Assembly (NCBI GenBank): GCA_964430505.1 | Contig: CAYSGH010000009.1 | Span: 1-64,000 of the forward strand | Length of the DNA stretch: 64,000 nt | Direction of reading: 5' to 3' | DNA from: UBA6176 sp032119375 | Lineage (GTDB): Bacteria; Verrucomicrobiota; Verrucomicrobiia; Limisphaerales; UBA9464 | Shown: positions 50,788 through 59,659 of the stretch, piece by piece | How positions within the stretch are numbered: the first letter of the stretch is position 1 | Layout: each line of letters opens with the position of its first letter | Notes under the pieces: model-generated | Databases searched by the model: none | Told to the model about the DNA's origin: nothing | Seen by the model: the letters and a program-made list of their open reading frames with translations, nothing else | Program-made: the position numbers and the translations under genes

Positions 50788-52347
50788 ATGGGCGGACGGA
50801 AGGCCATGCGCGGGTTCTTGCTTCAACGGCTTCGAGGGGCGCACGCGTGGGCGGTGACGGGCGTGCTGGGCATGTTCGTGGCCCATGACGGCGTGGCCCG
50901 CGCGGGGGTTGTTGAGGAAGGCGAAACCCTGGCGCGACAGCATTGCGGGGCGTGCCATGTGTTTCCGGAGCCGGACCTGCTGGATCGCAGGACGTGGGAA
51001 CAGCACGCGCTGAGGAAGATGGCCCCGTTCCTCGGCGTGGCGCGGCTGAAGACGGAAGGGCGTCCGGACGGCCGACGCCTGGAGGAATCCGGGTTGTTTC
51101 CGCCCGGTCCGGTGGTGTCGCAGGAGGAATGGCGCGCCATCACGGCCTTCTATGCCGCTCGCGCGCCGGAGGTGGCGTTGGAGCCGGAGACGCCGCGCCC
51201 CGTCGCCGTGGTCACCACGCAGTTTGACCCTCGCCCGTTGAGCCTGCCGGGCTCCGTGCCGCGCACGACGCTGGCCACGCTGGGTGCCCGGCCAGGCGAG
51301 GCCTGGATCGGCGACGCGGGCTCGGGCGCCGTGCATCGGTTTGACGCCTTGGGGCGGCCGCTGGGCGCATGGAACGCGGGGGGCGCGCCGACGCACGTGG
51401 CGCGATGGGGCGAGGGCTGGGTGACCACCTTGGTGGGCAGCGTGTTTCCATCGGACGTGCCGCTGGGACGCGTCGTGCGCCTGTCCGCCCAGGGCCAGGC
51501 GACGGGCCTGCTGGAGGGATTGGAGCGGCCCGTGATGACGGTGCCCTGCGACCTAAATGGCGACGGCTTGCCAGACCTCGTGGTGAATGGGTTTGGGAAC
51601 CAGCTCGGGCGGCTGGCGTGGCACGAGGCGTTGCCAAGCGGCGCATGGCGCTCCCATGAACTGCTAGACCGGCCCGGTGCCGTGTGCACGGAGGCGCGCG
51701 ACCTCGACGGCGACGGCGACCTCGACCTCCTCGTCCTGATGGCGCAGTCGCAGGAGCAACTGCTGTGGCTCGTCAATGACGGCCGCGGCCAGTTCGACGT
51801 GCGCGTCCTCCTGCGATTCCACCCCGTCTTTGGCGCCGTGCACTTCGAGACGGTGGACATGGACGGCGACGGCGACCTGGACGTCGTGCTGAGCAATGGC
51901 GACAACGGCGAGTACCCCTCGCCATTCAAGCGGTATCACGGCGTGCGGATCCTTCGGAACGACGGCTCCATGCGGCTCGTGGAGGCGTGGTTCCAGCCGG
52001 TGAACGGCGCGTTCAAGGCGCTGGCGCGCGACCTCGACGGGGACGGCGACCGGGACCTGGCGGTGATCTCCTTTTTCCCGGACTACGCCCGCGCGCCGGA
52101 GGAGTCGTTCCTGGTGCTGCGCAACGAGGGCGGGCTGCGGTTCCGCCGCGAGACGGTGCGCGAGGCGACGCTCGGGCGCTGGCTCACGATGGACGCCGGC
52201 GACATCGACGCCGACGGCGACATCGACCTGTTGCTGGGAAGCTTTTGCGAGGGCCCGCCCGCCGTGGCGATCCCGCCGGGGTTGGCGGCGGGTTGGCGCA
52301 CGAACGGGGTGAACGCCTTGTTGCTGTTGAACCAGGGGAAGCCATGA
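50788..52347 (+). CDS. Secreted FG-GAP (VCBS-type) repeat protein with an N-terminal haem c site
   Basis: 519 residues. The signal peptide (WAVTGVLGMFVAHDGVARA) leads into EGETLARQHCGACHVFPEPD, a CxxCH haem c motif near residue 55, in a cytochrome-like segment of about 100 residues. Calcium-binding FG-GAP/VCBS blades follow, such as CDLNGDGLPDLVVNGFGN, RDLDGDGDLDLLVLMAQ, VDMDGDGDLDVVLSNGD and GDIDADGDIDLLLGSF, which form a beta-propeller. The function is unknown. The stop overlaps the start of the next FG-GAP gene (ATGA), so the two are coupled. The start at 50788 follows an in-frame TTG; ATG 50806 is an alternative. Confidence 0.82.
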   Translation: MGGRKAMRGFLLQRLRGAHAWAVTGVLGMFVAHDGVARAGVVEEGETLARQHCGACHVFPEPDLLDRRTWEQHALRKMAPFLGVARLKTEGRPDGRRLEESGLFPPGPVVSQEEWRAITAFYAARAPEVALEPETPRPVAVVTTQFDPRPLSLPGSVPRTTLATLGARPGEAWIGDAGSGAVHRFDALGRPLGAWNAGGAPTHVARWGEGWVTTLVGSVFPSDVPLGRVVRLSAQGQATGLLEGLERPVMTVPCDLNGDGLPDLVVNGFGNQLGRLAWHEALPSGAWRSHELLDRPGAVCTEARDLDGDGDLDLLVLMAQSQEQLLWLVNDGRGQFDVRVLLRFHPVFGAVHFETVDMDGDGDLDVVLSNGDNGEYPSPFKRYHGVRILRNDGSMRLVEAWFQPVNGAFKALARDLDGDGDRDLAVISFFPDYARAPEESFLVLRNEGGLRFRRETVREATLGRWLTMDAGDIDADGDIDLLLGSFCEGPPAVAIPPGLAAGWRTNGVNALLLLNQGKP

Positions 52348-55300
52348 GGGCGACGCAAGGGTCAAGGTGGGCGGCGTGGGCGCTGGGATCGTTGGGATGT
52401 GTGGCCGTCGGCGTCGCCTTGGCCGGGACGGTCGTGGCGCCCTTGCACGACGCGGGAAGCGGCAAGGCTGGCTTCGAGCGGGTCCCCGCGGCGGGCGCTG
52501 GGGTCGGCTTCGTCAACCGCGTGGCTCCCGAGTCGCTGGTACGGAACCAAAACCTCCTCAACGGCTCCGGCGTGGCGCTCGGGGACGTGGACGGCGACGG
52601 GCGTTGCGACGTGTTCCTGGTGGCCATCGACGGCACCAACCGCCTCTACCTGAATCGGGGTGGGTGGCGGTTCGAGGAGGCGGGGGCGGGGTCTGCCATC
52701 GGAATGCCGGGGGCGCTCTCCACCGGGGCGTTGATGGAGGATCTTGACGGCGACGCCGACCTGGATCTCGTGGTGACGACCCTGGGCGGCGGGCCGCGCC
52801 TGTTCCTCAACGATGGCAAGGCGCGCTTCGCCGACGCGACCGCCACCTCCGGCCTCGCCGCCGCCACGGGCAGCACGTCGGTCGCGGCGGGCGACATCGA
52901 CGGGAACGGCACCATTGACCTGTACGTGGCCAACTACGGGTCGTTCCCGATCCTGCGATCCGGGGCCGGGCGCGCGCAGGTGCGGCAGGTGAACGGCCGC
53001 TGGGTGATCGACGGCCCGCACGCCGCGCGCCTGCGGGTGGTGAACGGGCAGTTGGAAGAAGTGGGCGAGCCCGGCGCCTTGTACCGCAACGACGGCCCCG
53101 CGCGCTTCACCCGGGTTGCCTGGGGCACCGACGCCTTCCTCGACGAGCAAGGGCAACCCAAGCCCGCGCCGGCGGACTTCGGGTTGTCGGCCGTGCTGCG
53201 CGACGTGAACGGCGACGGCCACCCCGACCTGTATGCGTGCAACGACTTCCAGTCGCCGGACCGCCTGTGGCTGAACCTGGGCGACGGCCGCTTCCGCGAG
53301 GCGCCGCGCCTGGCGTTGAGGAAGTACGCCTTCGCATCGATGGGCGCGGACTTTGGCGACCTGGACCGCGACGGGCGCCTGGACTTCATGGCCGTCGAGA
53401 TGTTGCCGCGTTCCTGGGAACGGCGCCAACGGTCGCTCACGGGCGTCCGCTTCATCCCCAACCTTCCCGGGCGCTTTGAGTATCGCCCCGAGGTCCCGCG
53501 CAACGTCGTGTACCGCGGCAATGGCGACGGCACGTGGAGCGACGTGGCGGAGTTCACGGGCATGGCGGCCACGGATTGGTCGTGGCAACCGCTCCTCCTC
53601 GACGTGGACCTCGACGGGTTCGAGGACGTGCTGGTGGCGGCGGGCGCCGTGCATGACGTGCAGGACCGCGACACGCTGGCCCGCATCCAGGCGTCCGGAC
53701 GCGGCGAGCAGGCGAGCAACGTGCTTCTGTACCCGTCGTTCCCGTCCCCGGTCTGGGCCTTTCGCAACCGAGGTTCGTGGCGCTTCGATGAATCCCACGA
53801 GGCATGGGGCCTCGTTCACACCAACCTCCATGTCGGGGCGGCGCTCGGGGACCTCGACGGCGACGGCGACCTGGACCTCGTGGTCAACCGCCTCAACGAC
53901 GGACCCGCCCTCTATCGCAACACTTCCGCTGCCCCGCGCCTTGCCGTGCGTCTTCGAGGCAAGGCTCCCAACTCGCGCGGCATCAATGCCCGCATCCGCG
54001 TCCTCGGCGGCCCGGTCCCCCAGGAAACCGAGGTGACCGCCGGCGGCCGCTACCTCTCCGGTGACGACGCCACTCGCACCTTTGCCGCTGGCAAGGCCAA
54101 GTCCCTCGACGTCGAGGTGCGCTGGCGCAGCGGACGCGTCAGCCGCCTCACCAACGCCGCGCCGGGAACCGTTGTGACGCTCGACGAGGCCGACGCGCGC
54201 GACATCCCGTCGCCCGCCGAACCCAAGCCGCGTCCCCTGTTCGCCGACGTTTCCGGTGCCATGGGCCACGTGCATCGCGAGGAGTTGTTCGACGACCTGG
54301 CGCGGCAACCGCTCCTGCACCGGCAGCTGAGCGTCGCCGGTCCTTCGGTGGCATGGCTTCCCTCGGCCGACCCCGCCCGGCCCTACGTCGTGGTTGGAGC
54401 GGCGCGCGGGGGTTCACCGGGCGTGCGTCGCATCAAGGTCGGCGGTGGCATGGAGGCCATCGCGTGCGACTGGGTGGCCCCCGATGACATGGGCGGCATG
54501 GCATCGTGGACCGATGCCGACGGCACGCCGGTCCTCTTGGCCGCCGTTTCCAACTACGAGACCGCGCCCGCCGCCTCCGGCCTCGTCCAGCTGCGCCCGT
54601 CGTCGGATGGCCTGCGCATGGAGTGCACGCCCATTGCCATCGATCCGTCCTTCCCAGCGAGCCTGGGCGCGTTGGCCACGACCGACATGGACGGCGACGG
54701 CGTGCTGGACGTGTTCCTCGGGGCGAGGGTGATGCCGGGGCGATACCCGGAGTCGGGAGCCTCGCGGGTTTGGAAGGGGACGCAGGAAGGCGCGTCCAAC
54801 GGCGTCGGCGCGAGCGAGGTGTCGGTCCCGGGCCTGGAGTCGGCCGGGATGGTGCAAGGCGCGGTGTGGACGGACCTTGAGGGCGACGGGTTTCCCGAGC
54901 TGGTGCTCGCCTGCGAATGGGGGCCGCTGAAGGCTTGGCGCAACCGTCGCGGCCAACTCGCGCCGTGGGACCCGGTGGTGCGGATGGCGTCCGGTGAATC
55001 GACGCCCCTGTCCCGGCTCACGGGTTGGTGGACGTGCGTGGCGGCGGCCGACCTCGATGGGGACGGACGCATGGACTTGGTCGCGGGCAACTGGGGGTTG
55101 AACACCGGCTACACGGCCAGCGCCGACCGTGCCGTGCGCTTGTACCATGGCGACCTGGTGGGCTCCGGCGGCGTGGACGTGGTGGAGGCATGGAGCCCGG
55201 CCGACCGGCCGTTCGAGGTGCCGCGTCGCGGCCTGCGCCCGCTGTCCATGGCGTTCCCAGCCTTGGCGGAACGCTTCCCAACCCACGCGGCCTTCGCCGC

Positions 55301-56000
55301 CGCGTCGCTCCAGGACGTGCTAGCCGCCATCGGCAGGCCCGCGTCCGTCGTCGAGGCGCGGACGTTGACGTCGATGGTGTTCCTGAATCGTGGCGACGTG
55401 TGGGAGGCGCGGCCGTTGCCGGACGTGGCGCAGTGGGCTCCGTTGATGGGGGTGTCCGTGGCGGATGCCAACGGGGATGGGAAGGCGGACCTGTTGCTGG
55501 CGCAGAACTTCATGGGCATGCGCATCGAGTGGCCCCGGTGCGACGCCGGCCGCGGCGCGGTCCTGCTGGGCGATGGCGCGGGTGGGTTCCGGCCCATGGA
55601 GGCGGCGGAATCCGGCGTTCTGGTGCATGGCGAGCAACGCGGGTGCGCCGTGGCCGACATGGACGGCGACGGGCGGATGGATTGGATCGACACGCAGGTG
55701 GGCGCCGACACTCGGTTGTTCCTGAACCAGTTGGGTGCGCCGGGATTGAGGGTTCGATTGAAGGGACCGCCGCGAAACCCGTTGGGACTGGGGGCCGTGG
55801 TGCGGGTGGTGTCGGCGACGGGTGTTGGAATGGGGACGGCCCACGAAGTGCATGGTGCCACGGGCGCGGGGTCGGTGGACCTTTCGACGGTCGTGGTCGC
55901 GGGGGCGGCCGAGCGGCTGGAGGTTCGCTGGCCGGGCGGCCGGAGGACGGTGGCGACGGTGACGTCGGGGGCGCGCGAGGTCGTTGTATCCGCGGAATAG
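52344..56000 (+). CDS. Large secreted FG-GAP repeat protein with two UnbV/ASPIC-like domains
   Basis: 1218 residues. The hydrophobic leader (WALGSLGCVAVGVALAGTVV) is followed by GVGFVNRVAPESLVRNQNLL and many FG-GAP units (DVDGDGRCDVFLVAID, DLDGDADLDLVVTTLG, DVNGDGHPDLYACNDF, DLDGDGDLDLVVNRLN). Around residues 530-610 is an UnbV/ASPIC domain (SRGINARIRVLGG, EVTAGGRYLSGDDATRTFA, LDVEVRWRSGRVSRLTN). A second FG-GAP propeller then occupies about 620-1130 and ends in another UnbV-like block (NPLGLGAVVRVVSATG, ERLEVRWPGGRRTVATV). Most relatives have one propeller plus one UnbV domain; this looks like an internal doubling. The role is unknown. It is coupled to the upstream gene by an ATGA overlap. 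Confidence 0.85.
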   Translation: MRATQGSRWAAWALGSLGCVAVGVALAGTVVAPLHDAGSGKAGFERVPAAGAGVGFVNRVAPESLVRNQNLLNGSGVALGDVDGDGRCDVFLVAIDGTNRLYLNRGGWRFEEAGAGSAIGMPGALSTGALMEDLDGDADLDLVVTTLGGGPRLFLNDGKARFADATATSGLAAATGSTSVAAGDIDGNGTIDLYVANYGSFPILRSGAGRAQVRQVNGRWVIDGPHAARLRVVNGQLEEVGEPGALYRNDGPARFTRVAWGTDAFLDEQGQPKPAPADFGLSAVLRDVNGDGHPDLYACNDFQSPDRLWLNLGDGRFREAPRLALRKYAFASMGADFGDLDRDGRLDFMAVEMLPRSWERRQRSLTGVRFIPNLPGRFEYRPEVPRNVVYRGNGDGTWSDVAEFTGMAATDWSWQPLLLDVDLDGFEDVLVAAGAVHDVQDRDTLARIQASGRGEQASNVLLYPSFPSPVWAFRNRGSWRFDESHEAWGLVHTNLHVGAALGDLDGDGDLDLVVNRLNDGPALYRNTSAAPRLAVRLRGKAPNSRGINARIRVLGGPVPQETEVTAGGRYLSGDDATRTFAAGKAKSLDVEVRWRSGRVSRLTNAAPGTVVTLDEADARDIPSPAEPKPRPLFADVSGAMGHVHREELFDDLARQPLLHRQLSVAGPSVAWLPSADPARPYVVVGAARGGSPGVRRIKVGGGMEAIACDWVAPDDMGGMASWTDADGTPVLLAAVSNYETAPAASGLVQLRPSSDGLRMECTPIAIDPSFPASLGALATTDMDGDGVLDVFLGARVMPGRYPESGASRVWKGTQEGASNGVGASEVSVPGLESAGMVQGAVWTDLEGDGFPELVLACEWGPLKAWRNRRGQLAPWDPVVRMASGESTPLSRLTGWWTCVAAADLDGDGRMDLVAGNWGLNTGYTASADRAVRLYHGDLVGSGGVDVVEAWSPADRPFEVPRRGLRPLSMAFPALAERFPTHAAFAAASLQDVLAAIGRPASVVEARTLTSMVFLNRGDVWEARPLPDVAQWAPLMGVSVADANGDGKADLLLAQNFMGMRIEWPRCDAGRGAVLLGDGAGGFRPMEAAESGVLVHGEQRGCAVADMDGDGRMDWIDTQVGADTRLFLNQLGAPGLRVRLKGPPRNPLGLGAVVRVVSATGVGMGTAHEVHGATGAGSVDLSTVVVAGAAERLEVRWPGGRRTVATVTSGAREVVVSAE

Positions 56001-56090
56001 GGCGAGCCCTCACGTGCCACCGTTCGAGCTTCCCGGGGCCGGCCGCTCGCCGCTCGCCATTCCCCATTCGCCTCCATAGCCTCCACGCCC

Positions 56091-57161
56091 ATGCGCTCCG
56101 AATCCCTTGAGTTCCTTCGCACCCTGGTGAACACGCCCAGCCCCGTGGGCCACGAGACGCGCGGCCTGCGGGCGTGGCTCGACCGCGTCAAGCAGCACGC
56201 CGTCCAGACCGAATCCGACGCCTATGGCAACTGCGTGGCCACGCTCAACCCCGGGGCCGGCCCCCGGCTGATGCTTGCGGCGCACGCGGACGAGATCGCC
56301 ATGGCCGTGTCCTACGTCACGACGGAGGGCTACATCCACGTGCGCCGCACGGGCGGCATCGACCCGGCGATCACCAAGGCCCAGCGCGTGGTCATCCATG
56401 GGCGGAACGGCCCCGTGAAGGGCGTGGTGGGCAACGTGGCCCCGCACCTGATGAAGGCCGAGGGCGACCCCAAGCCTCCCAAGATCCACGACCTCTTCAT
56501 CGACATCGGCACCGCCTCGCGGGACGAGACCTTCCAGCTCGTCCGCATTGGCGACCCCATCACGTTGTCGGACGAGTTCGACGTCCTGCGGGGCGACCTC
56601 GCCGTGGCGCGCGCCTTTGACAACCGGATTGGCACTTGGGCGGTGGCCGAGACCCTGCGCCTCTTGCAGCCCATCGCCGCCGAGCTGCAATGGGAGATCT
56701 GCGCCGTGGCCAACGTCCAGGAGGAGGTGGGCTTGTTGGGCGCGCGCCAAATTGCGTACTCGCTCCATCCAGCGGCCGCGTTGGTCGTGGATGTCACCCA
56801 TGCGACGGACTACCCCACCGTGGACCCTCGCCAGCACGGCGAGATCCGGCTCGGGAAGGGGCCGGCGCTGACCCATGGCGGATGCAACCACGTCGAGGTC
56901 GTCGCCCGGCTCGAGTCCGTCGCCGCCGCCAGCAACATCCCGCTCCAGCACGAGGCCATGTCCGCCAGCTCGGGCACGGACACGGATGTCATCTTTTGGA
57001 CGCGCGGCGGCATCCCGAGCGCCTTGATCAGCCTGCCCAACCGCTACATGCACTCGCCGGTCGAGGTCGTGCACCTGGGCGATCTCGAGAAAATCCCGGA
57101 ACTGATGGCCGCGTTCTGCCGCAGCCTGCGCAAGGACGAGGCCTTCAAGGTCCGCATTTGA
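56091..57161 (+). CDS. M42-family metallopeptidase (aminopeptidase)
   Basis: 356 residues. M42 enzymes are cytoplasmic dinuclear aminopeptidases that form large hollow assemblies. Expected metal and catalytic residues are present: LAAHADEIAMAVS (His65; Asp67 next to it), ARAFDNRIGTWAV (Asp177), NVQEEVGLLGARQ (Glu211, Glu212), VVDVTHATDYP (Asp234), and a late His in NRYMHSPVEVVH. An inserted beta domain (about 75-165) is typical of the family. The start at 56091 fits the family N-terminus (SLEFLRTLVNTPSPVGHETR). It is followed by a hairpin and tRNA-Leu. Confidence 0.92.
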   Translation: MRSESLEFLRTLVNTPSPVGHETRGLRAWLDRVKQHAVQTESDAYGNCVATLNPGAGPRLMLAAHADEIAMAVSYVTTEGYIHVRRTGGIDPAITKAQRVVIHGRNGPVKGVVGNVAPHLMKAEGDPKPPKIHDLFIDIGTASRDETFQLVRIGDPITLSDEFDVLRGDLAVARAFDNRIGTWAVAETLRLLQPIAAELQWEICAVANVQEEVGLLGARQIAYSLHPAAALVVDVTHATDYPTVDPRQHGEIRLGKGPALTHGGCNHVEVVARLESVAAASNIPLQHEAMSASSGTDTDVIFWTRGGIPSALISLPNRYMHSPVEVVHLGDLEKIPELMAAFCRSLRKDEAFKVRI

Positions 57162-57170
57162 AGTCGGCCC

Positions 57171-57189
57171 GGGAAGGGAACTCCTTCCC
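57171..57189 (+). terminator. Hairpin after the M42 peptidase gene
   Basis: GGGAAGG-GAACT-CCTTCCC is a perfect 7-bp stem beginning 10 nt after the peptidase stop and 44 nt before the tRNA. No T-run follows. It probably ends or stabilises the peptidase mRNA. Confidence 0.45.
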
Positions 57190-57232
57190 ATGTCAAAGCA
57201 CCGTGGCCATCCTGCGCGCACGGGCTGGCCGT

Positions 57233-57318
57233 GCCGCCGTGGTGAAATGGCAGACACAGGGGACTTAAAATCCCCTTCCCGCGAGGGAGTGCGGGTTCGA
57301 GTCCCGCCGGCGGCACCA
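57233..57318 (+). tRNA. tRNA-Leu (anticodon UAA)
   Basis: An 86-nt class II tRNA. The acceptor arms GCCGCCG and CGGCGGC pair perfectly, followed by discriminator A and an encoded CCA. The D-arm lies in GTGGTGAAATGGCAGACAC, the anticodon stem is GGGGA/TCCCC with loop CTTAAAA (anticodon TAA), the long variable arm is TTCCCGCGAGGGAGT, and the T-arm contains GGTTCGAGTCC. It reads UUA codons. Confidence 0.97.
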
Positions 57319-57335
57319 AGCGAGGGGGGAGAGTC

Positions 57336-57363
57336 GAGAGGCGGGGGGCGAGAGGCGGGGGGC
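57336..57363 (+). repeat. Two tandem 14-bp G-rich repeats
   Basis: GAGAGGCGGGGGGC occurs twice head to tail. Similar GAGCG/GCGAG-rich text is found between ccoG and ccoH (46938-46970) and, in reverse orientation, just upstream of the M42 peptidase gene (about 56043-56060), so it may be one member of a dispersed family of intergenic purine-rich repeats. Confidence 0.6.
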
Positions 57364-57369
57364 GGGACG

Positions 57370-57392
57370 CCGCGTAAGGGCACGCGGCCTAC
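57370..57392 (+). repeat. REP-like 23-bp hairpin element, copy 2
   Basis: CCGCGT-AAGGGC-ACGCGG followed by CCTAC. The arms are a perfect 6-bp inverted repeat. The copy at 50541-50563 differs at two of 23 positions, and one of those changes keeps pairing as G-U. Confidence 0.6.
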
Positions 57393-57651
57393 GGATGCGG
57401 GTGGGCTTTGGGTGCCGGTGCATCCCGTAGTGGTCGGTGTTCCCGAAAACGTGGTGGCTGGCTCAACGCCGGGAGCGCGGCCGTCCCCGGCCGCATCCCC
57501 CGGGCCACCGCCTTGCGGGACCGGTTCGCTCCCCGCATCCCGCTCCCATGTCACGGACCACTGCGTGACGCGGGGTTTGGGAGCCGTCGATGGATTCCCG
57601 GCTTGGCGCGTGGGGAGAACATCGGGATGGTGACGCCACACTCCCGTTCTT

Positions 57652-58872
57652 ATGAGCCTTCGATGCCTGAAACCCGTCGCCTGGGGCATTGCCTTGGGCG
57701 TGCTCCTGATCCCCCAACGTGTCGCTGCCGAAACGGTGCGGACGGTGGCGTCGCAGCCGAGCTGGATTCTTTCCAACGCGAACGTTGAGGTCGCCCTGAC
57801 CCGGCTGGGCGGGCACATGGCTCCGGTTCGTTTTTATCGGGACACGGCGAAGCCGGTGCAGCCGTACCATGTCTCGCCGTGGCAAGGGGAGAAGCGGGAG
57901 TTGCCGGTGCCGGTGCTCGTGCCGTTGCGGGGCGACTTCTTTTGCCTGCCGTTTGGGGGGAACGACGCGGCGGTGGGCGGTGAGAAGCATCCGCCGCATG
58001 GGGAGACGGCGGGATCGCGGTGGCGGTTCGTGAGCCAGGTGCGTCGCGGGCCGGTGGTGACGCTGGCGACGGTGATCGACACGCAGGCGCGTCCTGGGCG
58101 TGTCACCAAGGAGTTGTCGATCGTGGATGGGGAGAACGTGGTGTACAGCCGGCATCTCATCGAGGGGTTTGAAGGCCCGGCACCGCTGGGGCATCACGCG
58201 ACGCTGGCGATGCCGGAGGCCGAGGGGGTGTTTCGCATTTCGGCCAGCCCGCTTCGGTTCGGGATGGTGGCTCCGGCGTTGTTCAGCGACCCGGCCAAGG
58301 GCGAGTACCAGGCGTTGGAGGTGGGGGCGCGGTTCACGGACCTGCGCAAGGTTCCGATGGCATGGAAGGGTGCGCCGGACACGGACCTTGGGTCGTTGCC
58401 GGCGCGCAAGGGGCACGCGGACTTGGTGTTGCTGGTCAACGAGCCGGGCGAGAGGGCGTGGGTGACGGCCACGCGGCGGGACGAGGGCTGGGTGTGGTTT
58501 GCGCTCAAGGATCCGGCGGTGCTGGCCGGCACGTTGCTGTGGATCGAGAACCATGGTCGCCATGGCGCGCCGTGGCTGGGACGGAACCACTGCGTGGGCA
58601 TCGAGGACATCACGGGGCATTGGGCGGATGGGTTGGCGGCGTCCAGCCGGCCGAACGTGCTGACCCGAGAGGGCGTGCGGACGGCCGTCGATCTGTCGAA
58701 GGATCGCCCGACGGCCGTTCACTACATCCAGGGCGTTGTGCGCGTCCCGGCGGGCTTCGAGGAGGTTCGGGACATCGAGTTTGGGCCGGGGACGCTGACG
58801 TTTGTTTCCACGGCGGGGCACCGGGTGACGGCCCCGGTGCGACACGAGTTCCTGCGGACGGGGCGGCTGTGA
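57652..58872 (+). CDS. Secreted protein of unknown function, possibly galactose-mutarotase-like
   Basis: 406 residues with a signal peptide (VAWGIALGVLLIPQRVAA). The body is beta-rich: ILSNANVEVALTRLGGHMAP, GDFFCLPFGGND, VTKELSIVDGENVVYSRHLI, LGHHATLAMPEAEGVFRI and WIENHGRHGAPWLGRNHCVG. The order of the opening (NANVEVALTRLGGHMAPVRF), the LPFGG segment and the HHATLAMP stretch recall the aldose-epimerase / galactose-mutarotase-like sandwich, but the match is by pattern only and catalytic residues are not assigned. No partner gene is evident; it lies between tRNA-Leu and the ECF sigma gene. Confidence 0.7.
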   Translation: MSLRCLKPVAWGIALGVLLIPQRVAAETVRTVASQPSWILSNANVEVALTRLGGHMAPVRFYRDTAKPVQPYHVSPWQGEKRELPVPVLVPLRGDFFCLPFGGNDAAVGGEKHPPHGETAGSRWRFVSQVRRGPVVTLATVIDTQARPGRVTKELSIVDGENVVYSRHLIEGFEGPAPLGHHATLAMPEAEGVFRISASPLRFGMVAPALFSDPAKGEYQALEVGARFTDLRKVPMAWKGAPDTDLGSLPARKGHADLVLLVNEPGERAWVTATRRDEGWVWFALKDPAVLAGTLLWIENHGRHGAPWLGRNHCVGIEDITGHWADGLAASSRPNVLTREGVRTAVDLSKDRPTAVHYIQGVVRVPAGFEEVRDIEFGPGTLTFVSTAGHRVTAPVRHEFLRTGRL

Positions 58873-58921
58873 TGGGCGACGGCGTGCAGGGGTTCCGAGG
58901 CTATGGACAAAATCGGCAGCC

Positions 58922-59650
58922 ATGGAAAGCATGGGGGGAGTGCAAGGGGTGCTTCCAAGGCGGGAGGATCGAACGGCGACGCGTGCGTCGTTCGTGGATC
59001 GTCTTAAGGATTGGCGTCAGCAGACCACGTGGGGGGAGTTCCTGTCACGCTACGGGCGCATGGTGCACCGCGTGGCCTTGCATGCGGGGTTGAGGCCGCA
59101 TGAGGCGGACGAGGTGGTGCAGGAGACGGCCTTGTCCGTGGCCCGGGCGATGCCGCAGTTCGTGTACGAGCCGGGCCGATGCAGCTTCGAGGGCTGGGTC
59201 CGGAGGATGGCCCGGCTGCGCATCTCGGACCAGATCCGGCGGCGGGGCCGGGAGGATCGGTTGGGGGCGCTGGATGGGTTGGAAGGTGACGGGGCCGGCG
59301 TTGGGCCTGGCTTCGAGGGCGAAGCGGGAGACGACTTGGGGCAGGCGGGCATGGGGCTGGCGGGCATGGAGCTGGCGGCGCCGGACCCGACGGATGCCGC
59401 GTGGCAGGAGGAGTGGAAGCGCATGGTGCTGGAGCGGGCACTGGAGCGGGTGCGGCTGGCGGTGTCGCCGGAGCACTACCAGATCTTTCACCTCGCGGTG
59501 TTGGAGGAGCGCGCGGGGGCGGACGTGGCGCGGATGCTGGATGTGAGCCAGGCAAAGGTGTACGTGGTCCGGCATCGCTTGATGGCGCGCCTGCAGCGGG
59601 AGGTGGAGCAGGTCCGGAAGGAGTCCGACGCGGGGCTGCCCTGCGGCTAG
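58922..59650 (+). CDS. ECF-type RNA polymerase sigma factor paired with a Ser/Thr kinase
   Basis: 242 residues. Region 2: FLSRYGRMVHRVALHAGLRP, ADEVVQETALSVARAMPQFV and the 2.4 part GRCSFEGWVRRMARLRISDQI. A linker rich in Gly/Asp/Glu follows (about 113-150). Region 4: EEWKRMVLERALERVRLAVS, YQIFHLAVLEERAGADVARM and the helix-turn-helix LDVSQAKVYVVRHRLMARLQ. The long acidic linker is unusual, and the sigma-binding partner is not a classical anti-sigma. The kinase gene begins 9 bp after the stop. Pairs of ECF sigma and Ser/Thr kinase are known in Planctomycetes and Verrucomicrobia, so control by phosphorylation is the natural inference. Confidence 0.88.
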   Translation: MESMGGVQGVLPRREDRTATRASFVDRLKDWRQQTTWGEFLSRYGRMVHRVALHAGLRPHEADEVVQETALSVARAMPQFVYEPGRCSFEGWVRRMARLRISDQIRRRGREDRLGALDGLEGDGAGVGPGFEGEAGDDLGQAGMGLAGMELAAPDPTDAAWQEEWKRMVLERALERVRLAVSPEHYQIFHLAVLEERAGADVARMLDVSQAKVYVVRHRLMARLQREVEQVRKESDAGLPCG

Positions 59651-59659
59651 GAGGGGGAC

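Larger units (their letters stand above)
57319..57651. other. Intergenic region with G-rich repeats downstream of tRNA-Leu
   Basis: 333 bp without a supported gene. It contains the two 14-nt G-rich repeats (57336-57363) and copy 2 of the hairpin element (57370-57392). No integrase, att duplication of the tRNA 3' end, or other sign of an integrated element was seen. Confidence 0.5.

Noticed and set aside
57233..57651. tRNA-Leu as an integration site of a mobile island
   Set aside because: No integrase gene and no repeat of the tRNA 3' end were seen in the window; the downstream genes are ordinary chromosomal ones.
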